Shown here: positions 21,926 through 33,828 of the stretch, one piece after another
How positions within the stretch are numbered: the first letter of the stretch is position 1
Layout: every line of letters starts with the position of its first letter
Assembly: GCA_000733355.1 (NCBI GenBank)
Contig: JNVV01000072.1
Coordinates: 1 to 64,000 of the forward strand
Length of the DNA stretch: 64,000 bases
Direction: 5' to 3'
Origin: Falciphora oryzae
Taxonomy: Eukaryota; Ascomycota; Sordariomycetes; Magnaporthales; Magnaporthaceae
The notes under the pieces: generated by a model
Told to the model about the DNA's origin: nothing
Seen by the model: only the letters and a program-made list of their open reading frames with translations
Database searches by the model: none
Program-made: the position numbers and the translations under genes

Positions 21926-22114
21926 GTATTAAAAGATTCCAAGCACAGGCTACTACCTAAAAGGAGGCTGCCAACCGTGCCTAGGTAGGGTGGAGGGTCG
22001 GGGCGATGAACCTGAGTGCTGAAAGACACGATGAACACAAGACCTCGCAGCCAACCTATACCTCATCTTTGCACAGCGATCAAGCAATGCTTGATTGCCC
22101 GAGAGTATTTCCTT

Positions 22115-24478
22115 TTACCAGGCCTTGATAGGTGAGGTTGATGTCTTGCGCTCCCATATTAATATCGAAGAAACGCACACCGCAATGCTAAAATACATGC
22201 AAACACGATTTTCTGACACCATTGCAGGACAATATTAGCTGTTCCAGGTCCCCTTCAAAATTTCCATACACGCCGTATGTTAATTCTCGGGAACGGAAGG
22301 GAGGTTTGTTGGACTCACGGGCATTGAACCCGTCAGAGAATATTCCCCGGACGGTAGCCTGGAGGTCTCTGGGGAGTTGATCGATAGCCGCGATCGAGTC
22401 GGAAATATCGTGAAGCTGGGCTTGGTCGAGAACAGACGAGAGACGACTCCCCAGGTAGTTGTTCAGGACGGTTGCGCTGGGTTGGCACGGCTTAGTCAAG
22501 CTCGAAAACAGCAGGGCCCCAGGCTGCACCCAAGAGCCGGCGTGGGATGACAAGAAGATAAGGGGCATACATACCTGATCGCAAGGCCTATGGTGCCACC
22601 CAAGACCCTCACCTGCGTCACTGCGCCCATACTGACAGCTGAGACAAATCACAAGGGGTCAGTCGATAAAAAGGGGTAGTGGAAAGACCAAGCTTGAGGG
22701 GTCAAACGTACCAAGATCTTCCTTTTCGACGGTAAAGGGGACAAATATCACCAGCATAACCAGCGTCACGCCAAAACTTACTCCCATCAAGACCTCGCAG
22801 CCATACAGATGTTGCATGTCGTCAGGGCCCACGGTGCTTGCGAGGCCGACTCCGAGGACCTGGAGCGCCACCCCGGTGAAGAGCACGTAGCTGGGTGGGA
22901 TCTTCGCTTTGGATACCAACTGGGCGGATACAAATGTGCCCACGGGCGAGGACAGAAGCAGAGGCAGAGTACGGAGGCCAGCGTCCCAGGCACTGAGGCC
23001 ATTGACGGCCTGGAAACGTTGCGGAGCGTTGATGAGAATGGTCATGAAGGGCATGCCCGTCAGGAACCCGACCCTGAGGACCGGAGACGCAAGTGTCCCT
23101 TTATTAATAAGGCATATCTCGTATGCGACGCAGACTGGATACTGTGGCAACTTACAGGATCATCCCGACGAACCGGCGGCGTTTCATCAGACGAAGAGGG
23201 AAGATGGGTTCCCTTATCGATCCCTCACCAACGCCGACAAACTTCTCCCAGACAATAAATGCAAGAAAAAGGACGAATCCGAGGGTAATGGAGGTTACGA
23301 TAGCAGCACTCTGCCAGGGGAATCGACGGCCGCCCTCCTCGAAGCCGAAAACGACGAGGATGGAGAAGGCCAGGAGCAGAAATGCGCCGATGAGGTCGAG
23401 GCGGGCAAGCGAGCGGCGGGATGATACGATTCTCTCACGTAGGGTCTTCCTGGAACGCGCGGGCCGGATGCCGTGATTTGGGAAGTTTGTGGGCATGGCG
23501 AATGCGACGATGGCGGTGGTGATGACACCAGCGGGGCCGCTAAAAAAGACAACATGACTTGTTAGCAGGGGGTTCCTGCACAAGAAAGAGGGGGGAGCCA
23601 AGGGCAGACAACGACACAAACGTACTTGAGCAAAAAGACCCAGCGCCAGGTCGAATGGTCGTTGATGAAGCCTCCCAAGACGGGACCCAGGACGGAACTG
23701 AGCACCACGATAAAGGGCATGATGGAGATGTATTTGCCCCATTTCTCGGGTGGCACCATTTCAGGGACGATAACGCTGCCCATCGCGTACATTCCAGAAG
23801 CACCAATGCCCTGAAACGAGCGATTGACAATACTGGGTGTTTTCAAGGTCAGAAACGCCTTTGAACTCGGAGGGGGAAAGGGGGAAGATGGGCACGGTAA
23901 TACAGCGCCAGAATGGACGACACCGAGCCACACGCGATGGAGAAGATGGTGAAGATGGCAATGGACGACAGGACGACAGACTTGCGTCCGAATATGTCGC
24001 TAAACTTGGCTAGAATGACCAAGAAGCCTGGTGATTGTGGGCGTCGCTATCAGTACATAGCGGCTAGGGTTTTCGTGCATCTGGCCAGTCCATACCGGTG
24101 TAGGTCAGCAGGTAGGCCGTAACGACCCAGTTCCTCTGGTCGAACCCGCCGAGCGCGTTCGTCATGGACACGAGAGAGGTGCTGACGATGGTCGTCTCGA
24201 GCGCGGACAGAAACAGCGCCAGCGAAAGGCTGCAGTGGCCAGGAGGCGTGTCAGTGGTTCGTCCGGCATATTGAGGGATTGGGGCTCTGTTCGCGAAGGA
24301 CGTGCCCGACAGTTAAGGTATAGAGCTTGTATCCAGTCATATACACTCGGCCCTGTGTCTGATCAGGACCGTCGGCATCAGGGACACCTGTTGTGAACGG
24401 TTCCGCCATCTCAATCCCCGGGTCTTCTTCTTTACTTGGTGCCGCTGGAACGGTCACCGTGGGTTCCGCCTCGGGCAT
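22115..24478 (-). CDS. MFS multidrug-type transporter (DHA2/14-TM-like), 567 aa, nine exons
   Basis: Model on the minus strand: 24478-24306, 24229-24096, 24027-23904, 23832-23626, 23539-23156, 23073-22712, 22638-22575, 22476-22319 and 22212-22115. The sum is 1704 nt, an exact number of codons. The first intron uses a GC donor (GCACGT); the others are GT-AG. Signatures: LFLSALETTIVSTSL in TM1, WVVTAYLLT in TM2, DIFGRKSV (motif A), RSFQGIGASGMYA (TM4), VLGPVLGGFI with HSTWRWVF-LNGP (motif C region), then later helices and an ILIWERK C-terminus. These match fungal efflux pumps of the DHA2 group with an acidic N-terminal tail. It probably exports a small molecule across the plasma membrane. It is convergent with the BAHD gene. 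Confidence 0.88.
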
Positions 24479-25327
24479 CTCGGAAGCGGAGGGAGGCGAC
24501 GTCTGGATAGTCGTCTGTCAAGGGGTAGATTTCCCTACAGTCCCAGGAGCAAAGAAAGATAAAATATGCAAAAATAATGGTGCATTTAGTGGCCTTCCGA
24601 TTGACAGTCTCGGGAAAGGAAATGGCGCCACTGTTTGTGGAAGCCAGTGTTGGGAGGATCATTGCAGCAACAATTTGAAGGCAGGCGGCACGGCAGCTTC
24701 CATCGAGTGCACATCGGCTCGTCACGTGTCGGGGCAACGGGCCGCGGTTTGCTCTCGCTAAAGGCCATCCATCAAATTGAGCAGCGGCTTTCAGATCCCG
24801 ATAACTACCGGAATACCTGTCCTTTCCCGCCCAGGAGCAACTCCTAGGGCGGTGTTGGTGGCCTCGTTTGCGAGACCAAGTCTGCAGGGTACCATGGGCA
24901 GACGCTGCACGAACCCTGCTTTAACTGGGTGTGTCGGCCTTCCGTCCACTTCTGGCGACATGATCGCCGAATCCCGTAGGTAAACGTGAATCTAAGGTCG
25001 TTGGAACAAGATACAGCAGACGAATCGAAGGAAGGGGTTGAATGGTGTCAACTGACCTGACGTCACGTGTTTTACCTGTTCGTTCCTGGGGGACCCACCT
25101 GGTGGACGAATCAGGAGAGTTGGCGCAAATGGCTTGAGCATGGCGCGCATCGCTGATGATGACACCTAAACGCCGCCGCGGCAGCAAGACCCGCCATCCC
25201 CAGACTTGATTTGACCACCGTACCCCTCGTCTCCGAGCAAACACGAGCTCACTGGATTGCGCAGTGCCCAGTCCATCCGCGACAGACACCTCTCGCATGT
25301 GAGCGACCACACGGCACCGTCGGCACA
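24479..25327. other. Intergenic, divergent promoter between MFS gene and OS-9 homologue
   Basis: The two genes are transcribed away from each other. A TGACGTCA-type sequence (CTGACCTGACGTCACGTG, about 25049) contains a CRE/bZIP-like TGACGTCA and an overlapping CACGTG, a candidate element for either promoter. Another TGATGATGACACC stretch lies near 25153. No gene is seen. Confidence 0.45.
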
Positions 25328-27297
25328 ATGCGCCGTCTTGAGTTCCTTCTAGTGGCTGCTGGCCTGCGCCTCTCCAGCGCACGGCATCACGCCTTCAGCA
25401 TCCATGAGGACATGCTGGCACACCCTCAGGTATGCGCCCGCTCCCTAGTTCCCTCCGCACAACCACACGGCTAGCTACACAGGTTAGCTAATGCCAGGCG
25501 GATCTATCTTTTGCCCAGTTCGATGTCGTATTCTCGAACTCCTTCATCTGGGAGGACGAGGCCCTCGCCGTCCTGCAAGGCAAGACCAAGCTCACCTCGG
25601 CGACGATATCCTCCGAGTCCGCCCCCACAGACGCGCATAGCTCGGTAAAGAGCACCGCACAAAAGACGAAAGGCGATGCAAAACCAAGACAAGATGCGGC
25701 CGGCGACGACGATGACGACGACAGCACCGTCGTGCTCTCCGAGAAGTACGAGTTGATCAACCACCCGCCGTTCCGCTTCCTGTGCGCGACCCCCGTCCTG
25801 GCCCCGACGGCCGCACCGAACCACACAGCCACCGAGCTGGCCAAGGCCGAGGAGGCACGCGAGGTCGAGCGCGCGGCCGCCCGCGGCTGGGAGCTCATGG
25901 GCGGCCTTGAGGGCAGATGCCTCTTCTACCAGTCTGGCTGGTGGAGCTACACATTTTGCTACAATGGCGACGTCGTCCAGTTCCACGCATTGCCTCCCCA
26001 GAGCGGCGGCTCCCCAGTCCGCGATCCTTCCGCCCCAGAGTACGTCCTTGGCAGGTCGCTGCCCCAGACCGCGGACGGTTCGGAAGGAAACGCCAAGAAT
26101 ACTGGCGCGGGTGGTCGCCGCAACGGCTTTGACCTGGACGCCGCCGGCAGGGAGGAGCAAGCGGTGCTGCAGCAGAACAGCGGCACCTCAAAACACACTC
26201 CTGCGGGGACCACAGAGATGGTGGTCAAGGGGGACCAGCGGTACCTGGTGCAGCGCCTCGACGGCGGCACAGTCTGCGACCTAACCAACCGTCCGCGCAC
26301 AATCGAGATCCAGTACCACTGCGCCCCCGGGACCACGGTCGATAGGATCAACTGGATCAAGGAGGTGACGACGTGCACGTACCTGATGATGGTGCAGACC
26401 CCGCGCCTCTGCGAGGACGGGGCCTTCCGGCCTCCCAAGCCCGTCCGCTCCCACCCCATCACCTGCCGTCGCGTCGTCACATCCGCAGAGGAGGCACGCG
26501 GCCTGCTCGTCGAGGGATGGGGCGCCGGGCTTCCCGAAACAGCGGGTGACGCGCTGGGCCCGCCGGTCGGCACGCGGCAGACCCCACAGAGCGGCGACAA
26601 GCCGCGCCATCTCCGTGACTTTAAGGGCGTTAACATCGGCGGGCAGGTCATAGGGAGCCGCAACATCCTCGGGCGCCCAGAGGACGGGCACGGCGCGGCC
26701 AAGCTCAGCCCGCCGCCGCGCAGGCGGACGGGCGCGCGGATGGCGGGCGCTGAGCCCAACGCGCCGCAAGTGCAAGTGCTCGCCGTGGGCGCGAGCAAAG
26801 CCGAGGGTGGGCGTATCGAGGTGGTGCTGGATGACGACCTCGAGTCGCTCGGGCTGGACCCGGCCGTCGTCGAGGCACTGCGCAACGAGCTGCAGGACCT
26901 CGCGGCCGACCACGGCTGGAAGCTGGAGATGGTGGACCAGCCCGGCCGCGGCGTCGAGATCAGGGCTATCGTGCTGGACCCGGACCACCCGCAATTCTTT
27001 AGCTACGACGGGTACTCGTACGAGGACGACAAGACGCGGCAGAACGACGACGCACAGGACGGTAGGAGGTCCGGCGTCAAGCGTGACAAGGGCGGCAACG
27101 CGGCCGCGGCTGGGAAGCGCGCTCAGGATTACCTGGAGAGTAAGGCAAAGCAGGACAAGCAGGCGGTTGGCAAGCAAGGCGAGGAGAAGCAGGGCAAGGA
27201 TAAGCCGGACAAGGGAAAGCAGCAGAAAGAAAAGGAACCCGCGGATGAGACCGAAACTGGTAGTGAGGAGCAGTTCTTCAGGAAGGACGAGCTGTGA
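25328..27297 (+). CDS. YOS9: OS-9/Yos9 homologue, ER lectin of ERAD, 626 aa
   Basis: Model: 25328-25429 joined to 25519-27297 (GTATGC donor, TTGCCCAG acceptor, phase 0), restoring the family junction HPQ-FDVVFS. A signal peptide (MRRLEFLLVAAGLRLSSA) leads into SIHEDMLAHPQ. The mannose-6-phosphate receptor homology domain follows at about residues 175-350: GRCLFYQSGWWSYTFCYN (the WW glycan-binding motif), then TVCDLTNRPRTIEIQYHC and TTCTYLMMVQTPRLC, with the paired cysteines in place. A Lys/Glu-rich low-complexity tail ends in RKDEL, an ER-retrieval signal. In yeast, Yos9 binds trimmed N-glycans on misfolded proteins and hands them to the Hrd1-Hrd3 ligase in the ER lumen. An alternative upstream acceptor would add seven residues. 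Confidence 0.9.
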
Positions 27298-30200
27298 TGG
27301 ATAAACAGTAATGGCGCCCACGGTCTGCTCAAAATAATTCCTTGTTTGCGTCTCTTTCATGATAGCAAAGGCTAATACCCGCGCGTTTACGTCCAAAAAC
27401 CTAAAGGTAACCTCTGATCCGCATTCCCCCATGGCCAAGGGGTTGGTTGCTTGCAGCTGAAACTTGGATTTTTTTCCGCCACGGCGGACAGGAATTCGAG
27501 CCAGCCGCCCACGCAACTCGCGTGCCCGGATAGACCTTTTGAACTTAGGTGTATTTACTTCCAACATTAAAAGTTCCCGCATTACAACAGTCACTCTGTT
27601 GGCTCGGTGACCAACCCGATTGCAAGGTCACCACTGGCTAATTAACGTCGATTAATCGGTCTTTCTCGACAACAATCTCTAATGAGGCCTTTCGCTCAAG
27701 TGTTACTTAATCCGCACGAGATTCTTATTGAGAGTCACTGGGCAAGAAATGAAGGGTCTACTTCAACTCTCGATCTTTTCCGCCTTCGACTCAACCTTCG
27801 GTGTCGTCCAACACACGGGATCCCCCCAATACCAGTATGAAGCAGTCAAGTCACCTCCTGTGGATAGCGGAAAGCAGAGATATTAGGGTTGGCTGCGACC
27901 TCCCCGGCTCGGAGGAACGCATCGGTGTTGTGCATCGGACCGCACCTTGTGCTGATAGCCTTAGGTCGGCATGGAAACAACGAACCTCGAGACTCTAATG
28001 CCACAGATTTTATTGACCCAATCACCATCTTTTAGGCGGGACCGAAGATTGAATGCCAATGAGGAATTGATACAGGGCTCGGAATCATCCTGGGCCGGCG
28101 GCCACGATGGAGAGCCGAGCCGCCCTCGCAAGGAGTTGGGGAACCGGAGCAAGGCGAGCCCAAAGTTGCTGAAAGCCACCGGCAACAAACGGAGCGTTGC
28201 AACTTTCATGGGGCCTGGGACTTCGAATGAGAAGCTTCCGAGTGTGGACCTCGGCCCTCTCGTGCCTGTTGTTTGGGGCGGCATCGCAAGGTCACTGGCG
28301 ACCCATTACTGCACTGCAGTCGACGGAAAGACAGGTTTAAGATGAAAGTAGAAAGAGATAGTAAGTAAGACTGGCTGGCTGGAAAAGGACGAGACCAACG
28401 CGCGAGCTCAGAGAACGGTATACTGTTGAGACCTAGGGAGGCGAAGGAAAGAAGCACAAAACACACCGGGGGGAATGGACGGGATAGAGCGCATCTTCAA
28501 AAGGGTACCACTTGGGTACGTTCTAGCGTCCTCGTCTTTAGAGACGTGATGCTTGTCAGGAACCTCCTGCAGTCATGCTTGGGTCCGATATCGAGAGAAT
28601 AAATACAGCGGTGAAAAAAAACACTTTTTGTTAGAAGTAGTTGGAAGGGGGAGGAAAAGAAAGGGGAAAGGAAGAGAAATGGCAGGGTGTCCTTTCGCTG
28701 GAGCTAGCAGTGGTACCCTTTTTCCCCTCTACCTGTGGGCTCTTGCACGTGACACACTGGTGCCTTGGAAGCGCTTCCTGGCTGCAAGGCCAACGTAGGG
28801 TGGGTCAACCTCTCCACAGACAACCTCTGAGGAGCAGAGACGGCACAGTCATCGCACACACTCGTGCGGACACTGCAGGGCCGACAAGGACTGGTAGGGT
28901 TACCGTTGGGCGGGCCGACTAGGTTGCCTCTTTTGAGTGGCAGTCCCAATTTTCGGTTTGCTGAGCAAGATAGGGTTCTTACATCTCTCCGAGACGTTCA
29001 ACAACAAGAGGCGAGGAATGGGATATAACGCGGAGGCGAAGGAGAGGACGGAGAACAAAGAAGTTGGGTGCCTGACTCACCGTCGCAGACGATCAACCTG
29101 GCATCTTCTGTACGGCACGGGGCTAGTCTACGCGCAGTTGCAGATTCTCGGCGCCGCTTCTACCCAACCGCCGGACCGTTTTGTGATGGGGCGAGCAATT
29201 TCCCGTCACAGTATTTCAGTTTTGTGTGCATGGCAAGACGTAACGGACCAGTCCTCAGGGCTGCATGGGATAGCCGGCACCGCCGGTTTATCGGGTATGG
29301 GACCGGGCAGCAGCCGTCGCTGAGAGCCGAAGGGCGACGGTAGATCAGCCCCCGAACCAGGAAGTTAGAGGCAAGGACGGAGGATGGAGGTCGAGAGTTG
29401 ATGCGGGAACAGGCCGTCGTTAGAGTGCCCTGAAGAACTCCGAGGGGATTCCTTTGCCATCCAAACAAAGGTACAAACCATGGACGATGGCGAGCGCCAG
29501 GAGAGCCTGCCGGAGAGTCGTATCGACGAAAGAGAGGTGCCATAAATAGAAATTCAGGGATTCGTCTGGGGCTTGTGGGTGGAGAAGGTCAGGCGTTGAC
29601 TGACCTAACGAAGACGCCATCCGAGACCCAGGTATCGTCGAAAGAAATGGGTGAAGCTAAGGGGAGAGGGCAGAGATTGGCTCAGCCAGTAAGATGGGCG
29701 TCGGGGCTCGTTATTGTGGCTCGTCATGCCTGTCTGTCTCCGTCCTTTGGCTGTGATTGGGTTCTGTCTCCGCTATCTCGGCCTCCTCCCTTTCCACCAG
29801 CGTGGCTGACGATGGTGGGAGAGGTGGACACGAGGGGCCAATAGTCAGGGGCGAAACTAAAAGAGCCGGAGGGGGATCCCGTATTCGGATGGCTGAACGT
29901 CGGTAGGTTATCTTCCCGGTTGAGGGCTGAGCGGATAGGGGGTGGTGCATGGGCGAATGTATCTCTGCATCGAGGGACAAATCCAGGCCCCCATTGCCAC
30001 CTCAGGCTCCAGGGTATCTAGCTGTAGCCTAACCGTCAGATTTCGAAAATGTCAGAGAAGTCAACGTTTCAGTGGCGAGGCGAGATTGTGTCCCCGACAT
30101 CGACATGGAGACATAATTAGTTCAGCCTAACAACCAGAGAGGAGGGACCAGATATGTTCCGGGCCCTCATGATTCTTCACGTTGGTCTCTAACCGACCTC

Positions 30201-33200
30201 AAAAAGGCGAACACCTTGATAGAACTCCGAGGTCCGAGATTTCGGCATCTTGATGATATTCCTTGTCCTGGGTAACGTCGGGTGTGAGTTCTGAGGGGTG
30301 GAGACGTTGCAAACACGGGACGCAACGTTGACAGCGCTCGGGCGGCGCTAACGCTCCCATAATGGGATGGCGTGATATCGGTGCCTCCTGTTATGTGGCG
30401 GTGGTGGCGGGTGAAGGCCAAGCAGACATTTGCGCGGCGTTAATGTCCTTGCTGAGAAAAGAGAAGATCGAGTGGTCACTCAGACCCGCGGCATTATTTG
30501 CCGTCCTGAAGGGGAACCCCTTCGTGAAGGGAACTAGGCTGGTCGAGAAGCCCCGAGACTCGGCCGAGTGTAAGATCCACCACGTGCATGCTTGCCATTA
30601 GAGATCACCCTGAGACCTTTGGAGATTCCCAGAGGCGACGTGATGGCGATAAAGGGCGAGAGGGTCGATGGAAGTTTATGGTGTTGTGTCACTGTCACTG
30701 TGTACGGCAGATAAGGCGCAGCTAGGGCTCGTATTAAATACTGAAGTCGACTGAAGGAACAGAGACCTCGCTTGCGTATGGACGTCATTCAGAGAGTGGC
30801 ACGCATGAGAATGTGCCTATCATATGATCCAACCGTTTCCCTAAGCTGATGTGGTAAGGTGGTTGAGAAATTCGTGAGGAGGGATAATCCAAAAAAGAAG
30901 CACGACCTCGTGACTGCTGGCGGGTTCATAGAAGCGCGGAGAAATGGCTGGGGGCAATACCTGCCGCTAGACCCGCCATCGCGACACGGGGAAGCCTGGT
31001 AGGGCAAGCTTGATTATTTTTTATAATGTCATCGCATCTAAGCAGGATGTGCGGAGATGTCGGAAACCTGGCAGCGGTGACCAGCTGCCATGAATAGAGA
31101 CGGGTACCCCCGGATCGTTACGGCGGTGGGCCCTGTCGACTGCAGTCGAAATTCAGGGAGGGCCTGATTTGACGTGCGTGGGCAAGTCAGGGCTTGATGT
31201 TTGGGGGCACATTGCCGAGTCGGAATTTGAAATGCTGACTGTATGGATGATTAAGCGGGGGCAGCGCCGCCTTGTGGCTCAACGGCTGGCAGGAGTCGCG
31301 GCCAGAACGCCGTGCCTGGTTGGAGCTCAGACCGCACCCCGCAAGACATTCCCTATCTAGAGACAGGCATCTGGTCGCAGTATGGGGGCCGGTAGAGTGG
31401 GTTAAACTCCAGGCACGCGTTATTCGAAGGCCTGAGAATGGCAGGTGGGTGGTGGAGCGGTTCCGTAGCAGCGGGGGAGAGAAGGGAGCATCCAAGACGC
31501 ACCTGGACGGAGCAACTGGAACGGACGACGGGGAAATTCTAGGCGGCGGGGAGCGAGACGGGCTGACGCCGCCGGCACTCCTGCCGCTGCCCGACCTGGC
31601 AAGCTGTGCGCCGCAGTTGAGAAGGCATTGCCACCCTCGTGTCCTCCCCGGGTTACTGGATGAGCTGCGGGGCGCTTGGGCGCTTGGGGGCTAGCGCAAA
31701 AGGACCGAACGTGAACGGGTTGACGGCGGCTCGTGTCCAGCCCTGTATCCTGGAGGGGTCGTGATTTGAGATTCAGCTGTCCAGAATGGAAACAGAAATT
31801 TGGCTGCCTAGAAAAATTTCCGAAGGCCTTGCCCCTGAACCGGCGGGTTTGGGGACGGCAAGCCCCGTCGTCACTGGTGTATTCTTTCTCTTTCTGCGTC
31901 ACTCCATTGGAATCGTTGTTAGTATCGGTCGGCTCGTCTAGTAATTCAATTGTGAAATGCTCGCAGTTCCTCATTCTCAAGCGTGCCCGGTTATGTGTTC
32001 GTTTTGTGCGTGCGCCTTCTGTTCCGCCCAAAATTTCGCTGCCTGCGCCTGCATTTCTGCTTTGGAGTTGCAGGACCCCTGATGCGTTCCAAGGGATCCA
32101 CTTATTTTATCTCTCGCCAATCATGCCAAAGACTGTTAGGTGGGTATGTTGAGCGACGCGTGACAGAGGCAATTTTGCTATTTTCTGGCACTGAAAAATG
32201 CTTTATCAGGGTCCCGCCAAATCTCCTGCAGCGGCTGTTCCACCTCACAAAACCACCATGCCATCTGTCCTCGATCTCGGCCGCGCCCGGCTCCGAACAC
32301 ATGGTAGAAGATGGACACTCGCTTCAACCTTTGCCTCTCATGCGTTACGCAAGGCCACCCCGGCCAGAAAATCGAGCTTCTGTGGAACCGACCCATGGCG
32401 CCAAGCCTGTGCGGTTTTTGGCGGGCGTGCGACACCTTAGCAACACGGCGGTCAGCACTTTGTCAGGACTTCGTCTGCCTTCTGCACAGGCGTGGCCCAA
32501 CCATGTGCCCGTGACTAAGCCCAGCATCCCTTCCCCTCGCAGCTGACTAGACCGTGGTCCTGCCACGATGCCTTGGTCTCTTGTCAACTGTGGCCTTTTG
32601 GGTGTGCGTCCCCTTGACGGTGTCCCTACGCCATCGCCTGCATCTTCCATGTGGCGGGAGGAGAGGCGTGAGATTGGCCCGCAAATCCTGATCCTTTCCG
32701 CCGTCTGCCGGTCTGCCGAGCCCGAAGAGCCAGGGAGCCAAGGAACCCACTCCTCCTGCCATCCCACCGCCGCCCCGAGCGAAAAGCCCTCGACGGTTTC
32801 CAAAAGCGGCCAAGCGCCGACTGGCAAACGATCCGTTTCGCCCCGGTTTATCAGCCCCTGGCGGGACCTGGGGGAGGAGCAACATGCCATTGAGCGATCA
32901 CGAACCAGCGCACAGGTGGGCTGCGCGGGTGCCAGACGCCACTCCCTCTAGGCAGCACCTTTTCTCTCCGTGTTCAGCACCGTTCCATTCGATTTGAATC
33001 TTTTTTTTCTTCCTCTGCGGGGATTGGCAATGCATTGTTCGGGGCTGACGTCGCAGCGACGCTGCACCACATCTCTGATGCCACGCCAGCACATTCCGCC
33101 ACCATGGATGGTCTGCACCGCCTTTACCCACGAGCCTTTTTGCCAAGTCTCTCTTCTCACGTATTCGACCTTCAACTCCCATCCCCATCGTGTTCTCCGG

Positions 33201-33828
33201 ATGGGTTCCACTCTGTCATAACAGCACGCTAACCTCATTTGCCCAACGGTCGTTGTTGATGCATGATATCCATCCTCCTCTTCCCCCACGTTGCCATGGG
33301 GCTCCTCCCCTGGCGGCTCTCCCGTCCGTTTCTCATTCTCCAGTCATCCCGTCGCGCGTCTATCTACATCCTCCGTCCCACCAGCCAAGCCAACCCACTC
33401 GGCTGGCCGCCACCAGCACTTGTGCTGCTGAAGGATAAGTAATCATAGGCAGCCCACCGAGGTCCATCGAGATCTGTCCTCGAAGCTCAGTCGTATTATC
33501 CGTTCCCGTTGGCCGGATCTTGACGGTCTTGCAGAGTGGTGAGGATCGAGTGACGAAGCTCCCCAGCCTCCTGCTTCCTGTCCATACCCCTGCCAAGCCT
33601 CAGCCGCCAGCCGAGCGAGACCAAGCCGACAACCCCCTCTTCAAGGTTGCCCTGAGCCCTTGTGCCATTAGAGGCCCGCTCCTCAGCTGCTGTTGGGAGC
33701 GCGGAAGCAGGCAGCTTTACCGGCTCGGCGACCGCCGCCGGCCGCGGAACTTCTCTCCGTTACGTGCGTGGGTACTTGGGCCAGTTAGCGTCAGTGGCGA
33801 GAGGGAACCCAAAAAGTACTGCATCAGG
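27298..33828. other. Gene-poor 6.5-kb interval, no supported gene
   Basis: Many short frames on both strands overlap here, without splice-compatible continuation or family signatures. Visible items: a perfect palindrome TCGACTGCAGTCGA at 31136-31149, a related ACTGCAGTCGAC at about 28313-28324, a purine-rich stretch 28640-28690, and CT-rich tracts from about 33000 on. Long upstream regions are usual for fungal transcription-factor genes, so the right part may be promoter and 5' UTR of the factor at 33829. I cannot exclude a non-coding RNA. Confidence 0.4.

Noticed and set aside
24393..24761. Plus-strand frame over the MFS 5' end
   Set aside because: It is antisense to the first exon of the transporter and shows no protein features.
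26281..27594. 437-codon minus-strand frame opposite the OS-9 homologue
   Set aside because: It is antisense to a full MRH-domain gene with signal peptide and KDEL. High GC at third positions opens the opposite frame.
31272..31694. 140-codon frame in the gene-poor interval
   Set aside because: No homology signature, no codon bias unlike its surroundings, and overlapping frames on the other strand.
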